In this document: piece by piece, positions 33,792-42,245 of the stretch | Layout: every line of letters begins with the position of its first letter | Position numbering within the stretch: position 1 is the first letter of the stretch | Assembly: GCA_021840255.1 (NCBI GenBank) | Contig: JAKBYX010000015.1 | Coordinates: forward strand, 1-45,576 | DNA: 45,576 nt | Origin: Nitrospirota bacterium | GTDB taxonomy: Bacteria; Nitrospirota; Thermodesulfovibrionia; Thermodesulfovibrionales; JdFR-88 | Reading direction: 5' to 3' | Translations under genes and position numbers: made by a program | The notes under the pieces: generated by a model | What the model was told of the DNA's origin: nothing | The model's input: the letters and a program-made list of their open reading frames with translations, nothing else | Database searches by the model: none

Positions 33792-34505
33792 ATGAAAAAG
33801 GCATTTTTTCTGACAATCCTTGTCCTTTTGTCTTCCGCAATGCTGCTTAGGGCCGGAATGCTTGAAGACGTGATGAAGCACGTGGGCGGCTCCACAAAGG
33901 GACCCGATGAGAGCACAACCGCATCCGGCCTCAAGGAGGCGCTCTCTATAGGCACTGAAAACGCGGTCAAGAGCGTCTCCCGCCCGGACGGTTATTTCGG
34001 TAACCAGACAATCAAAATACTGATGCCAGAGAAGATTCGGAATGTAGCCAACGTCCTTGGGAAGATCGGATACCAGAAGCAGGTGGACGAGTTTGTGCTG
34101 AGCATGAACAGGGCGGCTGAAAAGGCGGCCCCGAAGGCATTATCCATTTTTGTTGACGCTATTAAAGGGATGTCCATTGAAGATGCGAGGAAGATCCTTG
34201 GCGGGGGAAATACCGCCGCCACAGCATATTTCGAAGAGAAGACCCGCGGCAAACTCTATGATGAATTCAAGCCTGTCATCTCCTCCAGCATGAACCAGGT
34301 TGGCTGCACGCGCTCTTATAAGGAGATGATGGGTAAATATGACTCCGTTCCTTTTGTGGGCAAACAGTCGCTGGATCTTGACCACTATGTGACCAACAAG
34401 GCCTTGGACGGCCTCTTTTACATGGTGGGGCAGGAGGAAACGAAGATCAGGACAGACCCTTCCGCAAGAGTGACAGACCTCCTGAAGACAGTCTTCGGAA
34501 AATAG
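33792..34505 (+). CDS. DUF4197 family exported protein
   Basis: The 237-residue protein has a signal peptide (about residues 1-21, ending LLRA). The mature part shows the DUF4197 pattern: LKEALSIGTENAVKSVSRPDGYFGNQTIKILMP read in two blocks, AAPKALSIFVDAIKGMSIEDA, YFEEKTRGKL and LDLDHYVTNKALDGLFYMVG. Function is unknown; members are predicted periplasmic helical proteins. AAGGAGGG precedes the ATG. Confidence 0.88.
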   Translation: MKKAFFLTILVLLSSAMLLRAGMLEDVMKHVGGSTKGPDESTTASGLKEALSIGTENAVKSVSRPDGYFGNQTIKILMPEKIRNVANVLGKIGYQKQVDEFVLSMNRAAEKAAPKALSIFVDAIKGMSIEDARKILGGGNTAATAYFEEKTRGKLYDEFKPVISSSMNQVGCTRSYKEMMGKYDSVPFVGKQSLDLDHYVTNKALDGLFYMVGQEETKIRTDPSARVTDLLKTVFGK

Positions 34506-34557
34506 CGGCCAAAAAGCAAAAACAAAAAGTAAAAAGAACGTGATGAAGGCCGCCGTT

Positions 34558-37500
34558 TTATTCCAGCTTGAGGTCAACCCTGCTGGCGCCGGGCTTTTCT
34601 CCCTTTCCGGCGCCCAGCGATTTTGCCTCCACCAGGAAAACCCGCTTCGGATCAACCTGCCCGGATCTAAGGATATAGTCCTTCACCGCCTTTGCCCTCC
34701 GGACGGCAAGCGCCCTCAGTTGGCTGCTGGTCACCCGGATATTGGTAAGCATAAGCTTCTCCATCTCTGGTACCGGCAGGCTCTTGGCAAAGCCAAAAAA
34801 ATTCCGAGGTTTTGGGAATGTTGCCGCCCTGTAGGCTTTTTTCAGGTACATGGGGTATTCTTCCTTGCTCACCTGCACCTGGTCCACCGGGATTGCCGCG
34901 CCGCCCTTTGCGGCAAGCTCTTTCCATTTCTGGATTTTTACCTCCCTCTGGAAGATATACTGCCTAAGTCCATCCCTGTCCTTTTCAAGGTCGGCACGGC
35001 CTTCTATTTCCAGCTTCAGGGCCGGTCTTTCATAAAGCGCCTTGACGACGGAATCGAGTTTTTTGGCCTGATCGCCGCTTATGGCGGCCGTGCCCAGGGG
35101 GAACTCCACGTGGCTCAAGTCCGCTCCGCCTCCGAATATCCTGCTCAGAAGGGTAAAGGGCGATGTGGCCGCCTTTACGAGAATATTCACAAGTACTTTA
35201 AGGATGACCCGGCCCAGGCTGAACTTCGGGTCGTTTATATAGCCGGATACCGGCACATCCAGGTTTATATTCCCGTTCCTGTCTTTAAGCAGCGCGATGG
35301 CCAGCCTGACCGGCAGTTTGGTTGCAACGGGGCTTTCCACTTTTTGGCCCAGGGTGAGCTGGTCTAAAAAGATATGGTTCCGGGCGTCGAGCTTTTGTTT
35401 CACAATGAGGTACTGCATGGAAAGGAAGAGTTTACCCTTCCTGATCGTGTAGCCGATATGTCTTCCTGAATACGGCGTGAGGGAGCTCAGGTCCATGTCC
35501 TTGAAGTCCACCTTCAGGTCCACAAACAGGTCTTTCCTCAACGGGTTTATCTTGCCGGTTATCTCAAGCGGGGCGTAATTGTCCAGCTTCCCTATTAGGT
35601 CCACGTCAGCCATTGAGCTCTCAACCGAAGAGAGCCCGGATATGCGGCCGCCTATCTCAAGCAGGTTGGCCGAATAATTGGGCTGGATATGCCTGTCAGA
35701 GAAGTTGATGGTCCCGCCCTGCAGCGTCACGGTATCTATCCGGATATTCTCCGGTCCCGGAGCCTTGGCAGCCTGTTGAACGGCAGGCCTGGGGGCGTTG
35801 CCGGCCTGTCCCCGCGGCGTGAGTCCGGCGGCGGCCCGTTTCAAAAAAATACCGCGCAGGTTGATGGCGCCGTTTTGCTCAATGATGAGGCGTGAATAAA
35901 AGCGGGTCAGGGCAACATTGTCTATGTGGAGGCTGAGAGGGCTGTAACTTGCGGACAGTCCCCCCAGATGAAGGGTATCCCAGTTAAGAAATTCGTCACC
36001 CTTTTCTTTGTCCAGAGACGCGAAATGCAAAAGGGAGGCCGCCCCTTTGTAGGACGCGGCCACTTTTCCTCCGGCGTACCGGAGGCGGATATCTCCCGAA
36101 GTGGAAACAGCCCCGCTTGTCACGAGTAGCTTGACCCTGTTTGTGAAATAGGGCAGGAAGGGAATGATATCCAACCCCTTGAGAGAGAGCCTTGCCCGGA
36201 GAGTAACCGGGTTGATGCCCGCCTTTCCCCTTAAATTCAATCTCCCGCTGCGGCCCAACCTGCACCTGAGCGAGACGCTGCTCCTGCTGCCCCTGGCAGT
36301 CGATATGTTTTTGCCCTCAAGGGTGATGCGGCTTACGGAGTAGCTCACGGGCGAAGGGGGCGCCATGTCCGCCACCTTCACCGCAAGATCACGGACAGAG
36401 ACCTTTTTCATGGTTATGCGCCAGGCGCGCGGTGTGACGGCCTTGTCCCGTCTTTCCGGCACGGCATGGCCTTTTGGAGGCCTGGCCAGGAGACCCCCCA
36501 GATTTAGAGTGCCGTTCTTGCGGCGCTCAACCGCAACCAGACCCCTTTCAGTTTCAACCCGGCCGATGACCAGCGACCTTTTAAGGAGGTCCGCATCCGC
36601 CCCCTTAATGGAAAAAACCGGCATACTCAGAAAGTCCTTTTTTTCGTCCCGTCTTTTCAGTTTCAGGCCGTCCAGGTTTATGGCCAAGCCCCGAAGGCGC
36701 GCCTCTCCCCCGGCGCCCGCATAGGAAAAGCGGGAGGTCAACCCCAGCCGCCCTCCGGCGATATTAAACAGCATCATCTTCCTGTAGAAAGGCTCATATT
36801 TTTTCAGGGTCACATGCTCCAGCTCGATCTGCCCGTCCGCGGCAAGCGGCGCGACAGAAAGATTACCGGTCATCTTGAGCGATTCTCCCGCCTCTGTCTC
36901 CAGCGACAGTTCCACCGCCGATCTTTTGCCGGAAGCGGTAGTAAAATGGCTTACCTTCACATCCAAGGGCTCTATCGCCGTTCTAAAGAACCTGCCGTGC
37001 GCCCTGTCCGTAAAGACCAGCTTCCCGCCGCTTATGGCCATCTCATCCGCGTATATGAGCGGCAATGTTTTTTTGTTTCTCTTTTCCTTTTTCTTTTCCT
37101 CTTGCGGAATTTGCGTTTTACCCTTTTCCCAGGTCAGAAGCGCCGATACATTCATCCTGCCCTCCCGGCTCCGTACAATATTGACTTCCGGAGACATGAG
37201 GTCCAGCTTTGAGAGGTGCAATGTCCTTGAAAACAGCTCTGAGGAAATGATGGACATGCCTGCCAGAGGGAAATATGCGATGGGCCTGCCGTTTCCGTCT
37301 TCCACCCTCAGTTTTTTAAGAGATATATCGCCGGAGAGGCCAAGAGACGGGGCGCGGTTTATATACTGTACATAGGTGACATGGGCGTTTAAATTCAGAT
37401 AGCCCGAAGGGACTCGGAAATCCATCCTGAACGGCACATAGGAGAGATAATGGGTAAGGTCAAGGTCCTTTATGTGCAGATCGAGCGAGGTCTCCAGGGA

Positions 37501-38169
37501 TTTCGAAAAAGGTTTTGTCTTGCCCTTGAATGATACCCTGACATTGTTGACCATGGCGGAAACGGAGGGCTGCACATAGATATCCGTGTAATAGGGTATG
37601 TTTGAGATAAAGGGGATGGACACGTTCAGGCCCCGCACAGTATGCCGCGCATGTTTGGGGCCGTCAAAAAAATCGGCGCTCCCGTTCACTACCTGGATAT
37701 TGTTCACCGAAAATCTCATGGGCGCGGAGGCAGGTTTCTGTTTTTTTTGTCCCTTTTTAAGGAGGTCCGAGAAGTTATAGAGCAGGTCCTGGTTGCGCCT
37801 GATATCCAGGTAGGGCCCCACCATCCGGAGCTCGCTTATGACCAGGGCGCGCTTCAAAAGGGAGACGCTCTGCAGATTCACATAAAGCTTGTCGAAGGAT
37901 AAAAATGTTTCCCTGCCGGTTCTCTCCTTCACGTTGAGGCCACGGACCGTCACCGAAAGCACGAAGGGGTTCACCTCTATCTGCTGTATGGCGACCTGCC
38001 GATGCAGCCGTCCCGAAAGTTTTTTGGTGAGGTAGGATTTAAGGACCGGGGGCAGGATTAAAAAACCTGTTATCGAATAGACAAAAAGAAACGCCAGGAG
38101 GGCCGCAACAGCCTTTTTTAAGAACGGCGAAGGCCGCAGCCGCCGCCATCTGCCAGCGTCCATCCCCAT
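34558..38169 (-). CDS. AsmA-like / DUF748 protein with OmpA-like C-terminus
   Basis: A 1203-residue envelope protein with one N-terminal membrane helix (about residues 17-40). A long repetitive beta-rich region follows, with DUF748/AsmA motifs such as VRGLNV, LSFDKLYVNLQ and the ending VDLKVDFKDMDLSSLTPYSGRHIGY (in two parts). AsmA-like proteins form long grooves thought to bridge the periplasm and move phospholipids. The last 150 residues (LKLEIEGRADLEKDRDGL ... LAVRRAKAVKDYILRSGQVDPKRVF) look like a diverged OmpA peptidoglycan-binding domain carrying an insertion. GGTGAAGA precedes the ATG. It is convergent with the DUF4197 gene. Confidence 0.88.
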   Translation of the reverse strand: MGMDAGRWRRLRPSPFLKKAVAALLAFLFVYSITGFLILPPVLKSYLTKKLSGRLHRQVAIQQIEVNPFVLSVTVRGLNVKERTGRETFLSFDKLYVNLQSVSLLKRALVISELRMVGPYLDIRRNQDLLYNFSDLLKKGQKKQKPASAPMRFSVNNIQVVNGSADFFDGPKHARHTVRGLNVSIPFISNIPYYTDIYVQPSVSAMVNNVRVSFKGKTKPFSKSLETSLDLHIKDLDLTHYLSYVPFRMDFRVPSGYLNLNAHVTYVQYINRAPSLGLSGDISLKKLRVEDGNGRPIAYFPLAGMSIISSELFSRTLHLSKLDLMSPEVNIVRSREGRMNVSALLTWEKGKTQIPQEEKKKEKRNKKTLPLIYADEMAISGGKLVFTDRAHGRFFRTAIEPLDVKVSHFTTASGKRSAVELSLETEAGESLKMTGNLSVAPLAADGQIELEHVTLKKYEPFYRKMMLFNIAGGRLGLTSRFSYAGAGGEARLRGLAINLDGLKLKRRDEKKDFLSMPVFSIKGADADLLKRSLVIGRVETERGLVAVERRKNGTLNLGGLLARPPKGHAVPERRDKAVTPRAWRITMKKVSVRDLAVKVADMAPPSPVSYSVSRITLEGKNISTARGSRSSVSLRCRLGRSGRLNLRGKAGINPVTLRARLSLKGLDIIPFLPYFTNRVKLLVTSGAVSTSGDIRLRYAGGKVAASYKGAASLLHFASLDKEKGDEFLNWDTLHLGGLSASYSPLSLHIDNVALTRFYSRLIIEQNGAINLRGIFLKRAAAGLTPRGQAGNAPRPAVQQAAKAPGPENIRIDTVTLQGGTINFSDRHIQPNYSANLLEIGGRISGLSSVESSMADVDLIGKLDNYAPLEITGKINPLRKDLFVDLKVDFKDMDLSSLTPYSGRHIGYTIRKGKLFLSMQYLIVKQKLDARNHIFLDQLTLGQKVESPVATKLPVRLAIALLKDRNGNINLDVPVSGYINDPKFSLGRVILKVLVNILVKAATSPFTLLSRIFGGGADLSHVEFPLGTAAISGDQAKKLDSVVKALYERPALKLEIEGRADLEKDRDGLRQYIFQREVKIQKWKELAAKGGAAIPVDQVQVSKEEYPMYLKKAYRAATFPKPRNFFGFAKSLPVPEMEKLMLTNIRVTSSQLRALAVRRAKAVKDYILRSGQVDPKRVFLVEAKSLGAGKGEKPGASRVDLKLE

Positions 38170-38344
38170 CTGTCTTCACCTTTCCCAGCGTTTTTTTTCA
38201 GTATAGCTTGCAATGAAGGACTCTACAAATATATTCTATCAGCCATTTGCAGAAGGCCGTCCGATGGGCTTTTCAGTAAAACTTGTGGATTTGTATGGGC
38301 CTCGTTTACAATAAGCACGCAATGTCTGGGCCCCCCTGTATGAA

Positions 38345-38390
38345 GATAAAAACATACGTAGATAAAAACATATGAAGATAAAAAACACAC
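38345..38390 (+). repeat. Three 16-bp tandem repeats upstream of the helicase gene
   Basis: GATAAAAACATA begins at 38345 and 38361, with a third shorter copy (GATAAAAAACAC) at 38377: an exact 16-bp period, ending about 25 bases before the helicase start. These could be binding sites for a regulator or a simple slippage product. Confidence 0.75.
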
Positions 38391-38412
38391 TAGTTGTTCT
38401 GGAAACAGAAAA

Positions 38413-40323
38413 ATGTTAAGCGGGCTGAACCTGGAACAGAAAGCCGCCGTAGAGCACTTCGGCCAACCCCTGCTGCTCCTGGCCGGAGCGGGAAGCGGCA
38501 AAACAAAGGTCCTTACGCACAAGATAGGCTATCTCATCAGGGAGAAGAGCATAAAGCCGCACCGGATACTCGCCATCACATTCACAAAGAAGGCCGCCCA
38601 GGAAATGGCGGACCGTGTTGAGAGGATGCTTGCGATCAAGCCTCGCTCCATCAGCACATTCCACTCGTTTTGTGTCCGGGTTCTAAGGGAGGATATCGCA
38701 GCACTCGGAAGGAAATTCGACACTAAGTTTATCATCTACGACCAGACGGACAGCAAAAAAGCCCTGAAAGACATACTGAAGCGGTTCAATATCAGCCCCA
38801 AGGAATTGGATGCCGTCCAGAAGACCATCTCCAAAGCGAAGCAGGCATACAGGGGCGGCATTGTTGAATACATCCTGGCCTTGCCTTTTCCCCAGAACCA
38901 GTATGCGGAGGCCGCAAACACCTATCAACGGGAACTTGAACAGTCTAACGCCCTGGACTACGATGATCTTATCCACCACACCACTCACCTCTTTGTCACC
39001 AGGCCCGAGGTGCGCGGCAAATGGCAGGACCGCTACGATTTTTTCATGGTGGACGAGTTTCAGGACACCAACGAGATACAGTACTCCCTTATAAAACTGC
39101 TTTCCGCCAGGAACAGGGACAACATTTTCGTGGTCGGGGACCCCTTCCAGACCATCTATACATGGAGAGGGGCCGTCCCGGAGAATATCCTTAAATTTGG
39201 CCGGGAGTTCAACGCCACGGAGATGCGGCTCGAAAAGAACTACAGGTCAACCAGGAAGATCCTCGATGTCGCCAATATCGTCATCGGAAAGGTGGACCGT
39301 ATTTGGGCGGACAAAGTGCTTACGCTTCGCACCGACAAGGAAGAAGAGGGGGAAGTGGAGTACTGCAAGGCCGCGGAGCATGACGAGGAAAACAGGCGTA
39401 TAGCAAAAAAGATAATGGAGCTCGCCTCGACAAAGACACGCTCATATGCGGATATGGCCGTCCTTATCCGCATGAGTTTCCTTTCCCGCGGGCTCGAAAG
39501 CAGCTTCATGCAGTACGGAATCCCTTATGAGATCGTCAGGGGCCTGGCGTTTTACGAACGGGCCGAGGTAAAGGATCTGCTTTGCTACCTGAGGCTAATG
39601 TCCAACACCAGGGACAGGGCGGCCTTCGACAGGGTCGTCAACACGCCTTCGCGGGGTATCGGCAAAAAAGCGGTCGAGGTGATCACCGGGAATTTTAAAA
39701 CCGACTGGATACAGGCCTTGCAAGACGCCGGGTTTTCCGCAAGGCAAAGGGTCAGCGCGAACGCGCTCATAAGTTTGATCATGAAATATGGGGCCATGGT
39801 GGAAGAAAAACCATACACTGTGCTGATGGGCCTGATACAGGGGCTGAACTACCTGGAATATGTGAAGGAGCAATACAAGGAAGACCACGAGGAGCGCATA
39901 GAAAATATTTCTGAACTCTGCAACGTGCTGCTTTCAATTGAGACGAAGGGGAAAACCTTCTCCGAGTTCATGGAAGACAATCTTCTTGCCTCGGACCAGG
40001 ATAGGATCAGCATGGGAGAAAGCGTGAAGATAATGACGGTACATGCCGCAAAAGGGCTTGAATGGCCCATTGTCTTCTTGCCAGCATTGGAGGAGGGGAT
40101 ATTCCCCTCCGAGAGGTCCCTTGAGAGCGGCGCCGCACTGGAAGAGGAAAGGAGGCTCTTTTATGTGGCCTGCACAAGGGCCAAGGAAGGCCTCTACCTT
40201 TCATCCGCCGGTTACAGAATGAAGTTCGGCAGGACGTCCCAGATGCTGCCATCCCGTTATATAGGCGAGATAAAGGAAAGCTATTTCTCTTTTGGGAGCG
40301 ACTCCAGCAGCTCCCATCTTTGA
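38413..40323 (+). CDS. UvrD/Rep-family (SF1A) DNA helicase
   Basis: An ATP-dependent 3'-5' DNA helicase of repair or replication restart. The 636-residue protein has Walker A LLAGAGSGKT (22-31), ITFTKKAAQEM, motif II DEFQDTNEIQ, motif III VGDPFQTIYTWRGA, motif IV LEKNYRSTRKIL, motif V TVHAAKGLEWPIVFLP and motif VI RRLFYVACTRAKEGL. Motif III has DPFQ where UvrD/PcrA have DDDQ. It is shorter than E. coli UvrD (720) and lacks the long C-terminal tail. The last 43 bases overlap the convergent uup gene. Confidence 0.93.
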   Translation: MLSGLNLEQKAAVEHFGQPLLLLAGAGSGKTKVLTHKIGYLIREKSIKPHRILAITFTKKAAQEMADRVERMLAIKPRSISTFHSFCVRVLREDIAALGRKFDTKFIIYDQTDSKKALKDILKRFNISPKELDAVQKTISKAKQAYRGGIVEYILALPFPQNQYAEAANTYQRELEQSNALDYDDLIHHTTHLFVTRPEVRGKWQDRYDFFMVDEFQDTNEIQYSLIKLLSARNRDNIFVVGDPFQTIYTWRGAVPENILKFGREFNATEMRLEKNYRSTRKILDVANIVIGKVDRIWADKVLTLRTDKEEEGEVEYCKAAEHDEENRRIAKKIMELASTKTRSYADMAVLIRMSFLSRGLESSFMQYGIPYEIVRGLAFYERAEVKDLLCYLRLMSNTRDRAAFDRVVNTPSRGIGKKAVEVITGNFKTDWIQALQDAGFSARQRVSANALISLIMKYGAMVEEKPYTVLMGLIQGLNYLEYVKEQYKEDHEERIENISELCNVLLSIETKGKTFSEFMEDNLLASDQDRISMGESVKIMTVHAAKGLEWPIVFLPALEEGIFPSERSLESGAALEEERRLFYVACTRAKEGLYLSSAGYRMKFGRTSQMLPSRYIGEIKESYFSFGSDSSSSHL

Positions 40324-42068
40324 TATCCGGCCGCGATCTCTTTTTCCAGTTCCAGGATCCTTGCCTTTGCCGCCGGGATCGTGCTTCCGTCCTTTCGGTA
40401 GAATTCAGGGTCTGCAAGGGCCTCATAGAGCCGGGCGCGCTCGGACTCCATGGATTCTATCAGTGCGGGCAGGGCTTCAAGCTCCTTGTTCTCCTTGAAT
40501 GTCAGGATGCGCGGACGCGCCGCCTGCTTTGGCAGGGGCCTTTTTGTTTCCGGCGGTGCCGTTTCTTTTTCCTTGACCCTTCCGGGCGATGACTTCCGGG
40601 GACCGCGCTGCAAAAGCCAGTCGTCATATCCCCCGGCGTATTCCGCCAGGCTTCCACCGCCTTCAAATACTATGGTGCTCGTAACGACATTGTTTAAAAA
40701 CTCGCGGTCATGGCTAACGAGAAAAACAGTGCCTTTGTATTCAATCAGCAGCTCCTCAAGGAGTTCCAGCGTGTCGCTGTCGAGGTCATTGGCAGGCTCA
40801 TCCATCACCAGCACGTTAGAGGGTTTTGTGAAGAGCTTTGCCAGGAGGGCCCGGTTCCGCTCTCCGCCCGACAATAGCCTTACAGGCAGGCGGAGCCGCT
40901 CCGGGGGAAAGAGGAAATCCTCCAGATAGCCTACTATGTGCCTTGTCCTGCCGTTGACCGTTACCGTGCCGCTTCCGCCGCCCACGTTTTCAACGACCGA
41001 TCTTTCATTGTCCAGCTGCGCCCTGTGCTGGTCAAAGTAGGCCACCTCAAGGCGGGTCCCCATTCGCACCGAGCCCTCAGAAGGCGGCAGCACGCCAAGG
41101 AGAATGTTCAGCAACGTGGTCTTTCCCGCGCCATTGGGGCCGATAATGCCGATCTTGTCCCCGCGCGTCACTATGGTGGAGAAATCGCGTATCAGGGAGC
41201 GGCCTTCGCAGTCATAACTGATCCCCTTTGCCTCGATCACCAGCTTGCCGGACCTTTCGGCCTCGTTCAGCCGCATTACGGCGCTGCCTGCCTGCTCGCG
41301 CCGGGCCAGGCGCTCCTTCCGCATCTCCTGCAATGCCCTCACCCGGCCTTCATTGCGTGTGCGCCGGGCCTTTATCCCCTGCCGTATCCACGCCTCTTCC
41401 TTGCCAAGTTTCTTGTCAAAAAGCGCGTTGTGCGCGGCCTCGGCATCGAGTTCCGACTGTCTTCTGTCCAGGTAGGTTTTGTAATCACCGGGCCAACTGG
41501 TGACCCGCCCCCGGTCCAACTCGAGTATGCGGGTCGCAAGGGCCTGGAGAAACCTCCGGTCGTGGGTTATAAAGAGCAGGGCGCCGCGGAAATCCAGCAG
41601 AAATTTCTCAAGCCATTCAATGGATTCGATATCCAGATGGTTCGTGGGTTCATCGAGCAGCAGCAGGCCCGGCTCGCTTACGAGCGCCCTTGCCAGCAGC
41701 ACTCTTCTTTTGTAGCCTCCTGAGAGACCTGAAAAAGAGACATCGGGGTTCAATCTTAAACGGGAAAGGACGCTCTCGACCCTGTGCCTTGCCTGTCCGC
41801 CGCCTGAGACCACCTCAAAGACGGTCCCGGGGAGGTCCTGCGGTACTTCCTGTTCCAGAAAGCCGGTTGCCGTATCGCGCTGCCATATGACCTCGCCTTC
41901 ATCAGGGGAAAGCGCTCCGCTTATGACCTTTAAAAGGGTTGATTTGCCCGCCCCGTTCCTGCCGGCCAGGCAGACCCGCTCCCCGCGTTCGATCTGCAGC
42001 CCCACCCCGCCAAATAGCTCATGGGCGCCAAACGCGAGCCTCACCCCCTGCAAACTCACTAATGCCAA
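40281..42068 (-). CDS. uup: ABC-F ATPase, Uup type
   Basis: ABC-F proteins lack membrane domains and act on ribosomes; Uup also affects transposon excision in E. coli. The 595-residue protein has two ATPase domains. The first has GRNGAGKST, LSGGYKRR and LLLLDEPTNHLD; the second has GPNGAGKTT, LLSGGERNRALLAKL and VLVMDEPANDLD. A linker of charged helices (KKLGKEEAWIRQGIKARRTR) lies between them, and a C-terminal coiled coil (about 515-590) is typical of Uup. The start is TTG at 42068 after GAGGTGAAA. Its stop lies 43 bases inside the convergent helicase gene. Confidence 0.94.
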   Translation of the reverse strand: MALVSLQGVRLAFGAHELFGGVGLQIERGERVCLAGRNGAGKSTLLKVISGALSPDEGEVIWQRDTATGFLEQEVPQDLPGTVFEVVSGGGQARHRVESVLSRLRLNPDVSFSGLSGGYKRRVLLARALVSEPGLLLLDEPTNHLDIESIEWLEKFLLDFRGALLFITHDRRFLQALATRILELDRGRVTSWPGDYKTYLDRRQSELDAEAAHNALFDKKLGKEEAWIRQGIKARRTRNEGRVRALQEMRKERLARREQAGSAVMRLNEAERSGKLVIEAKGISYDCEGRSLIRDFSTIVTRGDKIGIIGPNGAGKTTLLNILLGVLPPSEGSVRMGTRLEVAYFDQHRAQLDNERSVVENVGGGSGTVTVNGRTRHIVGYLEDFLFPPERLRLPVRLLSGGERNRALLAKLFTKPSNVLVMDEPANDLDSDTLELLEELLIEYKGTVFLVSHDREFLNNVVTSTIVFEGGGSLAEYAGGYDDWLLQRGPRKSSPGRVKEKETAPPETKRPLPKQAARPRILTFKENKELEALPALIESMESERARLYEALADPEFYRKDGSTIPAAKARILELEKEIAAGYQRWELLESLPKEK

Positions 42069-42245
42069 ATTTCACCTCGAATCAAAAGTAAGCGGCGCCT
42101 AAAAAGATGAAGACTTTTTCAGTAGAATTTGTTATCCGGGTACCGCGAAAAAACAGAGTCCATGCCGTATTGTTTAGGCATTTATTATAACGGAATGACA
42201 TCATCACCTGCCCGAGGGGGGATAAAAGTGCCGCGGACCGGCCCA

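Noticed and set aside
38345-38390. CRISPR array
   Set aside because: The 16-bp units are directly contiguous without spacers and too short; no cas genes are present anywhere in the window.
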